In this document: positions 26,001 through 38,000 of the stretch, piece after piece
Numbering within the stretch: position 1 is the stretch's first letter
Layout: each line of letters starts with the position of its first letter
Assembly (NCBI GenBank): GCA_008360955.1
Contig: LUCM01008144.1
Coordinates: 108,210-172,209, forward strand
Length of the DNA: 64,000 nt
Source: Fasciolopsis buskii
Lineage: Eukaryota; Platyhelminthes; Trematoda; Plagiorchiida; Fasciolidae
Reading direction: 5' to 3'
The notes under the pieces: model-generated
Told to the model about the DNA's origin: nothing
Database searches by the model: none
Seen by the model: only the letters and a program-made list of their open reading frames with translations
Program-made: the position numbers and the translations under genes

Positions 26001-29000
26001 TTGACTTGGGGTCAAGCGTCTGTGGTAAATCTCATCTGCCCCTGGTGCCTCTCATTGGCTAATTGAATACATCAGTCACCAGTCCATGAATAGTCGCCTG
26101 TCCTCTCACACTCTTTCTGAAAAGGACAAAGAAGGACCTTAGTCTTGCGTCATGGGCGCTAGTAGACGGACGGCAATACAGCGGGGTGCCCTGTAGTTCG
26201 GCGATTTATGCGAAACTGAGGTCTGTCGTAGTTCTTTTCACAAGAAGTGTGAGAAGGCAAGTGGCCAATGATGGGCTGGTGACTGATATGCATAACTGGC
26301 CGACGAGATGGACCAGAGGCGAGCGAGACTTACTACAGCCGTTTGTTTTCAGGGTAAACGTACAGTTTCTCACATTCACTTGCAGTTTCTCATTTCAACC
26401 AAAATGGTGTAGTTTTCGTGACACGTTTAGAGGCGAACAGAGGCGGCGTTCAAAGTGAAGATAAAAGAAGAAACAATGTGTCCGAGAGAGGGATGGCGAC
26501 CGGCTACTGAGTCCCATTCCGAGTATAGAACGGCTAGAGACTATTTTAATCCTCTTTTGATTAAGTGGGGTGGGGTTGAAAAAGAATCGAGACGACTGAT
26601 TAAAGCAGCTGGAGTTAGCCACCACGACAAAAGAATTTTAAAGCAAAGGTACTAAGAAAAGTTAACGAGACAGGAAAAATTTGCCGCGTTGTTTAGTACA
26701 ATTTGACGATCATGGATATATATATATATATATATATATATTATGGGCATGGCGTCAAACTTGCACTTACCGGTGTGCTTCCTCACTCATTAGAATGATA
26801 CGCCCAGCTTGGGTGGTTGAACTGACGCGGTCAAAACAATCAAATAAAAGCTGAACCAGAAGTACTTGAGCCAGAAAATTATGCTGAATCGACCATTCGA
26901 ACCCATCTCGGGTGAGTGACGTCGGTGTGTCGGAGCAACACGAGCGCTTGGGGCTGTCGTGGGGGTGGAATCCGGAGAATATCGGTGGGAGCATTTGACG
27001 TCCTGCTTCAAACAAATCAATTAGCTTCCGGCGGATGAGACGAATGATCCAAGATCCAATAGCTCGCAGGCGAGGTGAGATGAATCTGTGCAGAGCCACA
27101 TAAGGCGATCTACAAGGGGGGGCGGAATGATATTCATTAAAACCCTACGTATATATATATATATGTATATGTATATATATTGTGTGATATAATTAGGGGA
27201 GGCTGTGTGCACGACCTTGGTTATTCAGGCAAAATAATCTGAACATGGAAAGTGAAAACCTGTAAACGTGTGGAAATAGTGTGTAGATGGATCGAAGGAC
27301 TTGAGGTTTTATCCTAGATATTAATCAGGAAGGTCAACCGAATCACTCATTCCACAAAAGCAATTTTCACTGAACATTGCATTTAAAATTATATCAGAGT
27401 GAACAAGCTAGAAGTAGTCCTTTAATAACTGGAAAAGTGTTAATCCACCGAAGTTTAGTGTCAATTATTTGCGAGGGTTAACAAAACCTATTGTAGAGAG
27501 AAATTGCACTGCATCAACGGGATCACTGAACTTGAGGTCCCGTTGTTAAGCGTCGTTAAAACGTTATCCCGTGTAAGGGACAATAGTTTAATCATAACCA
27601 CTTGCGAAATCTGATATTCCTCAAGAAACCTAAGTTCATACTTTGGAGTGAAGGAGTTCTGTAGTATTTTACGAAAAACTAAGCAATACCGTAAACTGGA
27701 GACATTAGATCAACCAGATAAAAGCACAAAGACGACTTGATCGATCGAAAACCATGCCGAACGCTCTTTGAGACAGTATGACAGGTTGCATACCAGTTAA
27801 GTGTATGCTCCGCATTGGAAAAGAGGACGAATAAGTATGCAATGGTTTAGATGTTGGCCGATGTGTGGCAATGTGATGAACGCGGAACGAAAAATTCGCG
27901 TGTTGTTCTTTGCCTTGAAATTCAAGTTTCCGTGGGTTCCACAGAGGCGATCAATTAGTTTTGTTGATAGGCCCATGGAGAGCTCATGATAAGAGAACAT
28001 GAATTTCGCTTAAACTTACCACATCGGTTGACAAATGTAACTTTTTATCTAGCTTAATTATGTGGATCGTAATGAAACACACAAATAAGCAAAATCTAAT
28101 CTGTGCACGTGAAAAATGCAAGTTTACACGTGATGAGTTTCAATTTCAATACGATTTATTGAAGATCACACCTCCATCATTGCACTTCATGGCCCGGATG
28201 CAGCCTCATTCTCTCACCTCACTGTCGGAGTGTCAGGTTTCTAGTGCTCGTGGATAACCTGGAGTTGGGATCACTCTGAGCATGCGAGCCGAGCGTGCAC
28301 TATTAGACTGGATCCCAGTCAACAGTCATGTGTGTAGTTGGTTGGACAGTTCTGTACGTGCCGACAGAAGTTTACTCTAGCATCGTCATATGTTCGTCAT
28401 ATCTGTGCATGTGCTCCCTGATTGCAGCTATCCCGCGGCCAAGAAACGAGTTCCATCGGGAGTTGTCCGCATTACTCCAAAGTGTGCGTTTAATGGACGT
28501 TGTGCTCGTTGCTGGTGATTTTAGCTCGCAGGTTGGCTACCTCATGCAGACAAAGGGACTCTTCGCAGCCAGTCAAACCAACAGTGATGATCATCTCATC
28601 CAAGTTTGTTCCGACCAAAGACTGCTTCTGGCAAACGCCAAATTTTGTCGCAAAAAGCGACAACGTTTCACTTGGCACTCTTCTTCGCTTTCATAGTGTC
28701 AGACTCAAATTGATCACATTGTCATTGGTCACCGCCGACATGGATCAACCGAATACTGTCGATCCTACTGATTAATACCTGTGGGCTCAGATCATGGTTT
28801 AGCTCCTGCTCGCCTTTGTTTTCGCCTAGTCTATCGTCGGAATAACATTAAAAGTATTCGTAATGCACAGCTGCCTCCAGATGACAATTGTCTGCTTCAA
28901 TTCCGGACGAAGGTCTCAACCTGATTTTTGTCGCGATGAGCATTGGGATCAGAACAAAGAAGCGCTACATACAGCGACAACTACCAAGTAGAACTCGATG

Positions 29001-32000
29001 AAATACAAACCTCAGAAACGCCAAATATTCTCGCTTTCCGTTGTTCGGGTGGGCGCTGGCAGACTCGTTCCCCTGGATGCCGCATACAATGAGACGCGCA
29101 AACCCCTAAGGCGTCAACTGACCAGGAGTCTGGTAAATAACCGCGAGCAGTGTGAGATGCCAGTCTTCCATCAGAAATGGAGATTGTTGGGGAGGTAGGT
29201 TTTCTCAAAAGGTATAAGACAGCTGGAGCAGATAGACTGTCGTCATCCTCCTTCAAAGACAACAGTAAGGTGTTAATATAAAAGTGCACAAAACTCCTGG
29301 GACCAATCTGAAAAAGGGAAGAAATTCCTAAGGAGTGGTGTGAATCGATGATTATACCGATTTACAAGAAAGGTGATATATCCTCATGTGAAAACGATAG
29401 AGGAATTAATTTGGCCAGCACTGCATCCAAGCCGCTCGCGGGCATTTTCCCCTACTTGTGAAACGTATACACGTGAAAATCAAGGCGGTTCTCAACGCAG
29501 CCGTGAGTGTACTGACCAAATCTTTACTTTGCGACAAATCTTGGAACATAGGCACACAGTTGCAGACTCATGATTTCTGTTTTTCCTTATCTGAAAGCAT
29601 CGTTCAACTCAGCTGGTCATTGAATTATTTGATGCTGCCTCATACTGAAGGCTGTTTCAGAGGAAAACATCACCTTTCCAATCTCTGTATGCCAACAGCT
29701 AAAGCCGAGAGTGTGTTTGCGGCGCTCAGTCATCCGAGTTCACCACGAGAAGTAATGTGCGTTAGGGTTGTCCATCTTCACACCCTTACTTTTCAACCTA
29801 ATGGAAATCTCCCTATCCTAATCTGAGAATAGTGGCATTGATACGTCCTCAGTCAGACAACTGCCAGACTTAGAATATACGGAAGATGTTGTGTTACTAG
29901 GTGAATATCCAAGTAAGCAGAAGGATTTTCTCGATCGCTTTTGCAGGCTTGAAATGAGTTTCTCACTTTAAAATCATGAAATGTTTCTGTAAGACTGTAT
30001 TGGCACCAAACCGAACTTTGTTCATTCAGCGAAGCATTAGGTGAGGTGAATAGATTTAATTACTTGAGTAGTTGTACCTCACACGGTGGTCGTATATCGC
30101 CTGAAGTGTCTATTCGCATACAGAAGGCCCGAATGGCATTCTTAACTTTGAGGCATCTGACGTTGGCGTGACACTCGCTTATCGATCAAGAGTTGCGTAT
30201 ACACAGCAGCAATGCGGTCGGTATTGCTAGTCGACTCAGAAACATGGCCGTTGAGAGCGGAAGATATTCGCAGACTTTTGGTGTCTGAACACTGTTATTT
30301 TTGTGACGTGGGGAAACTTCGTCAGCAACCCAGGGGTTAGACACTGGGTCCGAGGATTCGATCTTTAGAACGGGCACCGAAGCAGAATAGGTTAAAGTGG
30401 TTGGGTCGTTTAGCGCATGCCCACAGAACGACTCCGTCGTTGTACTTTGTTCTCCGAGTCAATGGCTTGTCCAGCCGATGGCATGACAAAAAAATATGAA
30501 GACTAACCCATGGACTGTCCGGTACAAGTGTAGTTAGACTACCAGATTGGGGCCCAAGGGAGCCCCTCTCAAGATATGACTCTATATCATAGTCGGTGAC
30601 TTTCTTGCACTAGAAGTCCTTCCACTTCTCTAAAGTTGTTTACATTCGACCCTTTCGGCGTTCTTCGTTTCTTTTTCCTCTCTTTGAGCAGATGTTGCTA
30701 TGAGGTGCCAACCAAAATCAGGGCACGTTGGTGCAAGGTTAATGGCTGTATAACTGCATTGTGTGATCAGTTTTTTCATTCCAATTCAAAATGGTAAACT
30801 TCCACCGGTTACTTCCATATTCAATAATATAGCTTCTCTATTGAATTCTATATCCCTGTTTATATAAACTTCGCAACCTAAATACGAAGCTCAACGAAGA
30901 GTCTGTAAAAATCTGATTCTTCTCGAAGCCATCTTAGAAATATTATCAATTTTCGAGTGGTATGAAAACACAGCACATAGCGGGATCTGCAGTCCTGAGT
31001 TTGATTCAATCCGTAACGCGGCTAGTAGCTCACATCAGTCAGCTGAGATATGAGAGTCCGAGCTACCGTGCTAGCTGGGCCAACTTACGATGGGACATAT
31101 CAAACTGGATCATAATCGAAAAATGCGCGGGAACTAAATGCAAACAGGGTGAGATATTATTCGTGTATCGAAAAAATTATCAGTTGAACTAATAAAAATC
31201 AATAACCCACTGTAACCGAGAAAACAGTGGCTAACAATACCATGGTTAGCTGGTCGTTCGTAAACCATGAGAAAAAAGAACACATTTGTATACGCGACAA
31301 AGCCGCGGGCAAGAGTGAATGGAAATGCGTCAGAACAGAAATGAGGTCTTACAGGAAATCGAAAAGTGAGTAGTATTTGTCAGTAGACTGGAATCCGTAG
31401 CACGGGGGCAGTACATCCGCGGCCAGAATGCATACATGCAATGGGAAGCCAAGTTCGTTGTAATTCTGCATGAGAATAGTCGGCGATGAAAGATTGACTG
31501 ATATAAATGAGCGTGAATTGGCAACTGTTGTTTGATAGTAAACAACAACAATAAATTAAAAGAACCGGGACCAAGTGTAACTACTGTTTTATGCAAAAGA
31601 AAGTAAGCTCAGTATGGCAGCATGCGCACTGTTCAAATTACGTGCATGGATCTTGCGATGAAACGAGCATGTGAGGGTCTTCCCTAGTAAGCCAACGGGA
31701 AAGTTCAACTTATACAGCGGGTGCCTGGATGAGATAATTAGTTGGCACGCACACTGGTGAATGATATTGCCGTTTTCGTAAACGCCTATTGAATACCTGT
31801 TTGGTGTGTGAGTGAAGCGGAAGGACTGGACTCCATAGCCTGTAGGTACCGTTGTATCGACAGGGACTGGTAATCGAGATCGTAAAATTCAAAGTGCCAT
31901 AGGATCACATAAAGCCTCAATAGATTAGATGTGATAATCAACCCGGAGAAAGGTAATTAATCCCAAATACCAAAGTGCCCCGGGGATCTTGGATTCGAGT

Positions 32001-35000
32001 AATCGTTCGTTATGAGGTGACAAACATGAAAATCACTTGTATATTACTGGGGCACGAGCATTAGGATGATGCGCGAATAAGCCCTACGAATTTTGCAACG
32101 AACCCTATTATCGTAACCGACGAGGAAAAAAACGCTTTTGATATTGGATAGGGCTTTGAGGCTACTGATACGAAAAAAAAACATCGTGTTACAGATGTGA
32201 ATACACCTATCTGTTGATGATCGGTGCTCATGCAGCTTAACTGAGGAGCCTTGACGCGTCATATAAGACAGCTGTGCAATGCTATTATAATTTGAATGCT
32301 CTTTATTAGCTTTATTCTCGCATTCCATAGGGGATTGTGTAATAGAAGAAATATCGATTTCTAACATTATTATTGACTCCCATTTTCACTGCATCATACG
32401 TTCCTTTTGGAGCAACCAGTGCAAGAAAACAAACGAAATTTGGCGCGACGGGATTCGGTTTCCGGTTTGTGTGTCGATGGTAAAACGACCCATTTCATTG
32501 ATCGAGCCATGATGGATGCGGATCAGCAAATCACGAATCAGTAAACGTAAATCGATCCAGACTGGTTCTGCCAAGTCGTGAGCGCGCTCTGATAGCACAG
32601 TCAGAAAGAGATCACTATCACACTGGCTACCGGGCGCCATCTGGCAACCAGTGGTGACTAGACAGCAAGAATACACAAAGACAGACTAGATGATGCATGT
32701 GGTGAGTTGTGAAAGCAATTGATGGGGATGGTCCGGATTTCAAAACAAAATGACTGTGACCACATCAGATCGAAAGCCAACAACAAATTGGACAAATCGG
32801 GAGGTGACCGAGAAACCGATGGAGCAAACAGCATTCAAATAGTTACGATATATATTAGTTGATGCAAGAAATACAGCAGGTTTTCGTTAATGAAACGACA
32901 CTTTATTCCCGTATAACTTGTTTTTAGTGGGTCACTGAATGACAATAAATGTGACTGAGGATTTCCTATTCGAGAAGGAAACGATAAGTCGTAAAAAGAA
33001 ATACGACAATTTCACGTCCCACGACAACTGGGATCACCAGAAAGCTAGACAGCAAATAAATTATTCCAAGGGTTCGAATAATCAGATGTGGAAATATTTT
33101 GGCTAGCTTAAACCGAAACCAATCACGGAGCTGATAGTAGTTGGTTATATCGAAGCACCTGACGACAATCTTAACTTCAGACGGCCTTCTCAATCGTTTC
33201 GGTGTGTACTGTTTGCACAGTGTGACCGGTGAAACCGATTACTTCCAGTCTGGCAAATTCGCATTCCCGAGTGTGCTACTTTTATGTTTACCGCCAGGCC
33301 GGTTTGGGTGATCACAAACAATTACATTTGACCATCATCTTGTCTCCCCGCGGTCCCGCAAAGTTCACTCCGCCCAGTAATGCCCGATAATTCATCCTAA
33401 CAGAGCTCGAGGATTACCAAGGTAACCTGTAAGCAATTTCGCATCACGTGGCATGGGGGCGCACTTATCCAGCCCCGGCCTTGAATCGGGGCGAGGTAAC
33501 TGTCTCGGCCATCGACTGCACATCCATTTGCGTGCGTGCGTGCATGTGTAAACGCAGGTGCATTCATGTATGTGTGCGCGCGCACCACAGTGAAAACGCA
33601 GTGAGAGCGAGAAATCAGACGCCCGCAAACGGAATGCAGTTGCATTCGCAATCCCGTAGCCCATCTTGCTAAACCCAAAGCAGGCTTATTCTTATAATGG
33701 ATCAGTACACTTTTACGGATCATGCTACCCTAACAGGTAATCCTTTACAGCTCATGATTACGACTCAACAGTGTTCCTGATGGCATTAGATCAATTCCCT
33801 AGAATTCTTTAGAGGATTGTGAACGGTGTTTAAAAACCGCTCCCAATCAAACTATTCTGTCATTGAATCTTGCCGTGTTAGAAGTAAGAGATTAGATGTT
33901 TTCATGAAATAGTTCATCATATGATACCAAAGCTTAAATAGCCATTAAGAAACCATGGGAGCACTTGTACAACAGTTTCATCCTTATGAGGAATCATTAG
34001 CAGTATATATCCACCGCTCCTCGAACTAGGACGCGAACTCGAGACGAACAATTTTGAGTCGAACGCCTTATTGAATCTTATTAACTTCCTGCTGGTACGA
34101 CCAACGTGGCCAGCTCTACAGGAGCGGCGCATAGTTGTGGTTAACACTGAAATCTTTGGACAATAAACAAATGAACCGAATTGAGTATTTTAAATTCCGG
34201 GCTGTTGAATGTTTTTCGAACTACTATTGTGAAGTGCCGTAAAAATAATCCGTTGACGCCGTTGCTTGAGAAAACGAGGTTGATGAGGTTCCTTTTTATG
34301 CCTAATAAGTTGCTTGATTTCCAGATGAACTACTTGTGTGTACCGGTTAATTTGCTCTTCCGGGTGCCCATTTTCATGAAGGATACTACTGAGTGGATTT
34401 GGTTCAATCAAGTATTTCAGACAAACAAATATTCCTGGCTCGTTCTGCCCAGCGGCGTATTTGGTTTCGTTCTCGACTGAGTGGGACGGCACTGTAGAAG
34501 CTGTTGCACTGTCCCACTCAGTCAGTTTTCTGTAGAATTTTCCCCCAATGAGTCCCTCTTCGCTTTTTGGTGAATGCACATCGTTTCCATTTGCACGGTA
34601 AACTGAACCCATACGTCGGACAATTTGCCCTATCAACAGCCGGAGATTCTCATGGTCGCTCTGTGCAATTTTGCACTAAATGGTATTTACACACCCACCC
34701 ACCGCCGTGTCTGGAATCGATGCAGGGCAATTGTCCTGGCCACCTGCAACGTGTCCGTTTGCATGTGTGCACCTACGTGACTATCCGCTGAAATTGAAAT
34801 GTCTCACCCATCCCATTAGTCAAAGCAGTAAGGCGATTTAGTGGTGTCCCATTTTGCTGACACCAAGTTCGCAACAATGATGTAACTTACAGATATTTGC
34901 ACAGGATAGCTTTGAGCATCAACAAGTAGACACATGAATTAGAGTTACCGAGTGGAAACACCGAACTTACGGATTGTGTACCACAGACCAAGTTTCAAAG

Positions 35001-38000
35001 CTTTAACCTTGAGACTCCCCCTTGTGTGTGATACGAAATAATTAATTGGAATCTCCTCGTCCCAACTTCTTTGACGTTGGTAACTACAGACGGTGTGTAA
35101 TAAGAAAATGGACCTGTGTGCAACTTTTCACATGTTAATGTGTTTTCGGTCGGAAATGTAGTTGTCCCATTACTTTTTCTACGGGCAACGCCGTGATTGA
35201 ATTTTGAAAAAGTACGCATGCGAAATTATCACATGATACATCATTTTTGTGATATGCTCCGAACCTCGTTCGGTTCAGATTCGTTAGGAAAATGGACTCA
35301 TGGGAAAATAGAGTTCTTGAATGGAATTGGCTGAGTGGAGAACTTGTGCTCGAAGCAATCATAAAATTTTGTCCTCTGCTAGAAGTTTCACGGAAGCACA
35401 GTCTAAATCGAACAGCGTTTATAGACATTGGATTTTTTCTTTCAGTATTCGTAATACAGCGCCAACGGAAATACCCAGCCTATAAAGGCTATTTGCGCAG
35501 AAGTGCACGGGTCGACTAAAATCAGCTCTTCGAACCTGCTGATTCGATTCACGTCGGTGACTGTCCTTGAGCGTCCGGGCATCTTAAGGGGAAGAGAGCT
35601 ATTGCAAATGATTTTGGTGCACAACGGTTAATAAGATTAAGGCCGACCATGCTGTTACTAGTGAAACTCTTCGCTTGTTTCCTGCAAACCTTTCTTATTC
35701 AGCAGGACATTCGACAGCTTTCAAACCGGTCAAATACTTTGGGGCTTCGGGGTTAAAAGGAAAGAAATGGAAGCAAGCCTATCATGGGAGCCGTTACTCG
35801 TAAATGGAGTCCTCCACGTCCCACTATCCCGGTCTTCGTATACTGTTTCTCGCGTCATATATATATATATATATATATATATGATTACACGCACACACAC
35901 CAAGTGACATTCGCATGTCCGTACCTGTTGTGATGTCAATGCGCGTACGGAAACCAAAGGGGATCGGAATAATTTTTTGACAGTAACTGACCCTGACTGT
36001 GAGCGGTCTTTCGCTCCGACCGATTGCGCCAACCGATAAGCCAAGACAATTCATTTTTGGACTAACATGTGCGCGCAGGGTATCGCACGCAAAATCGAGT
36101 AACGTGCATCAAGTAACTCGGAATTTCAACGGGAAAATAGGGCTGATATGAAATCAACTAATGGAATAAGACTGAGTTTCAGCGTATATGGTTGTCTCAA
36201 TCTGTTAACCTACTGCGAATCCCTATATCCGTTAGCAGAATTAGATCCTGTATATTCATCCCATGGGTGTAAGCAAACAACGCGTTTCAATCAGAAAGGG
36301 ATCGTGGAAAATATGGATAATTTGGTGCGGTCTCTCTAGGACTTTCAGTGGCAACCGGCTTGTAATTGGTACGAAAATATATCGGCTTGTGGAGATGACA
36401 GATTCAAAGCGATTTTATAACCTCTTAAAGGTGACTGCATTTTCCCGAACCTGACTGGCACTTAATCGAAATTCAGCTTTAGCATACGATAGATCACCTC
36501 ATGAATAATGCCAGATTTTGGTCACGAATTCCCCTCTTATTGATCGCTACTAGTTTAAAAGTAAATTCCATATTTTTAAAATCATCAAGGAAAATTCCAT
36601 ATTTTTCATACAAGAACTATGAATACACTTGAGAGAAATGTATGTAAAGACGCGAACAATTTGCTCCTATTCTTAGGTGCCTGTGTCATTCTCCAAGGCA
36701 AATTCTTTATCGTACGTGGTCACTTGAAATCACGCTCCGAGCTTTTAGAATAGTCACCTTCAGTCGGGAGTGTGGCCCATATAATAAAGAGGGCCTACTT
36801 CCAAACAGTGGGAAAACCATGCACATTGCTGACGTTTTCGTTAGTGAAGGTCGACTTGCCACCCAAACCCATGTTTTTGAACAGTTTGACCCTTCATTTT
36901 GCTAGTGAATATCACACTTTTTGCAGACAAACACGATGTTGTTCATCGTTCGCTTCAGGTATCTAACACAATCCATTCGTTTCAACGTAGTTAGATCCTA
37001 GATGTACATGAAGAAATTAATCAACCAGGAACTGCATAACGCGAATAAACTAGTATACTTAGTGACCAAGAGATTACGATACGTCACTTATCCCCAAACA
37101 TCAGTGAAAGTTTGCAACAAATTCGAACGTATTACTACGCACTGATGCACGTTCGTCACTGGTCTCGTAAATACCATGATACACCCGTACTTAGACGTTC
37201 ATGAGCGGAAAACTTATCGTTCATTCAAAAAGATGATCGAATGATGATAGCCGTTAAATGTGTTTATTTTCACATTCTAATTACTTCGGAGACGGATCTA
37301 ATGAGATAGGGGTTAAGTTTGCCGAAAACCGTTCGTCAGAAAACTGCGATCTCGAACGCGTCTAAATATATTCACAAGATTTTGAAGTGGTACGATGGGG
37401 TAAAGGTTTTATGCCTTGTCAGAGAATCTACTCAATGGAGACCTAAGTGTGGACAGCTAAAAGTCTCATCCATATATTTGATCTCATGGCTGATAAGGAT
37501 GGAGTTGATTTTGAAGGACAGATTGTCACATCTAGTGGAGATGGGCTAAGAGACTGTTATGCTTCTTCAAAACTTGCGCAACCTTACTTTCTCGTTATTC
37601 CCCTGGGTTCCCGTTGCGCAGCTGCTTTTGAAGCGAAGCAAAAAAAAATCAAGCGTGGAATTACGTTGCAGCACATTCAACAGTTCATGATCTCTATTCC
37701 AGCCCTTCCCCGGGTCTGGTAAACTGATGCAGACTCTGTTTTTTCTGAGGATAAAAAAACGACCCAAAAGACCACCTTCTGCTCATGGAATAATGCGGAG
37801 ACTTGAGTGAATGGCGATTTTCTTGACAGATCAGTGAAAAGAGATTTGGATACACATTTGAAAGTTTTATTCTCCTTAACATTTTACGTTGATTTTATTG
37901 TTTAACATATCCGCACTTCAGTGTAGGATACATGGATTGAACTCATTCAACCTCAACGGGCCCGGTTTGCGGAAAGTGGGACATTTGGAAGTCAGAAAAG

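Larger units (their letters stand above)
25046..31352 (-). other. WWOX intron 5
   Basis: A 6.3 kb phase 2 intron with a GTAAGA donor. It carries an almost full-length decayed RTE LINE (28180-30770, plus), one copy of a two-copy repeat (25970-26402), (AT)n tracts near 26716 and 27149, a short (CT)n tract near 25237, and a SINE-like stretch near 26810-27110. Confidence 0.8.

Noticed and set aside
32590..32660. Minus-strand text RPVASVIVIS resembling the human WWOX strand ARVIVVSS.
   Set aside because: It lies between exons 4 and 5, in the wrong order for that strand, meets a stop at once and has no donor in the needed phase. Exon 6 at 25045 supplies this strand.
34190..34480. Similarity of YTQVVHLEIKQLI to the human WWOX stretch around FQVNHLGHFYL.
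   Set aside because: The match is short and weak, the rest of the frame does not agree, and exons 5 and 6 already cover this part.
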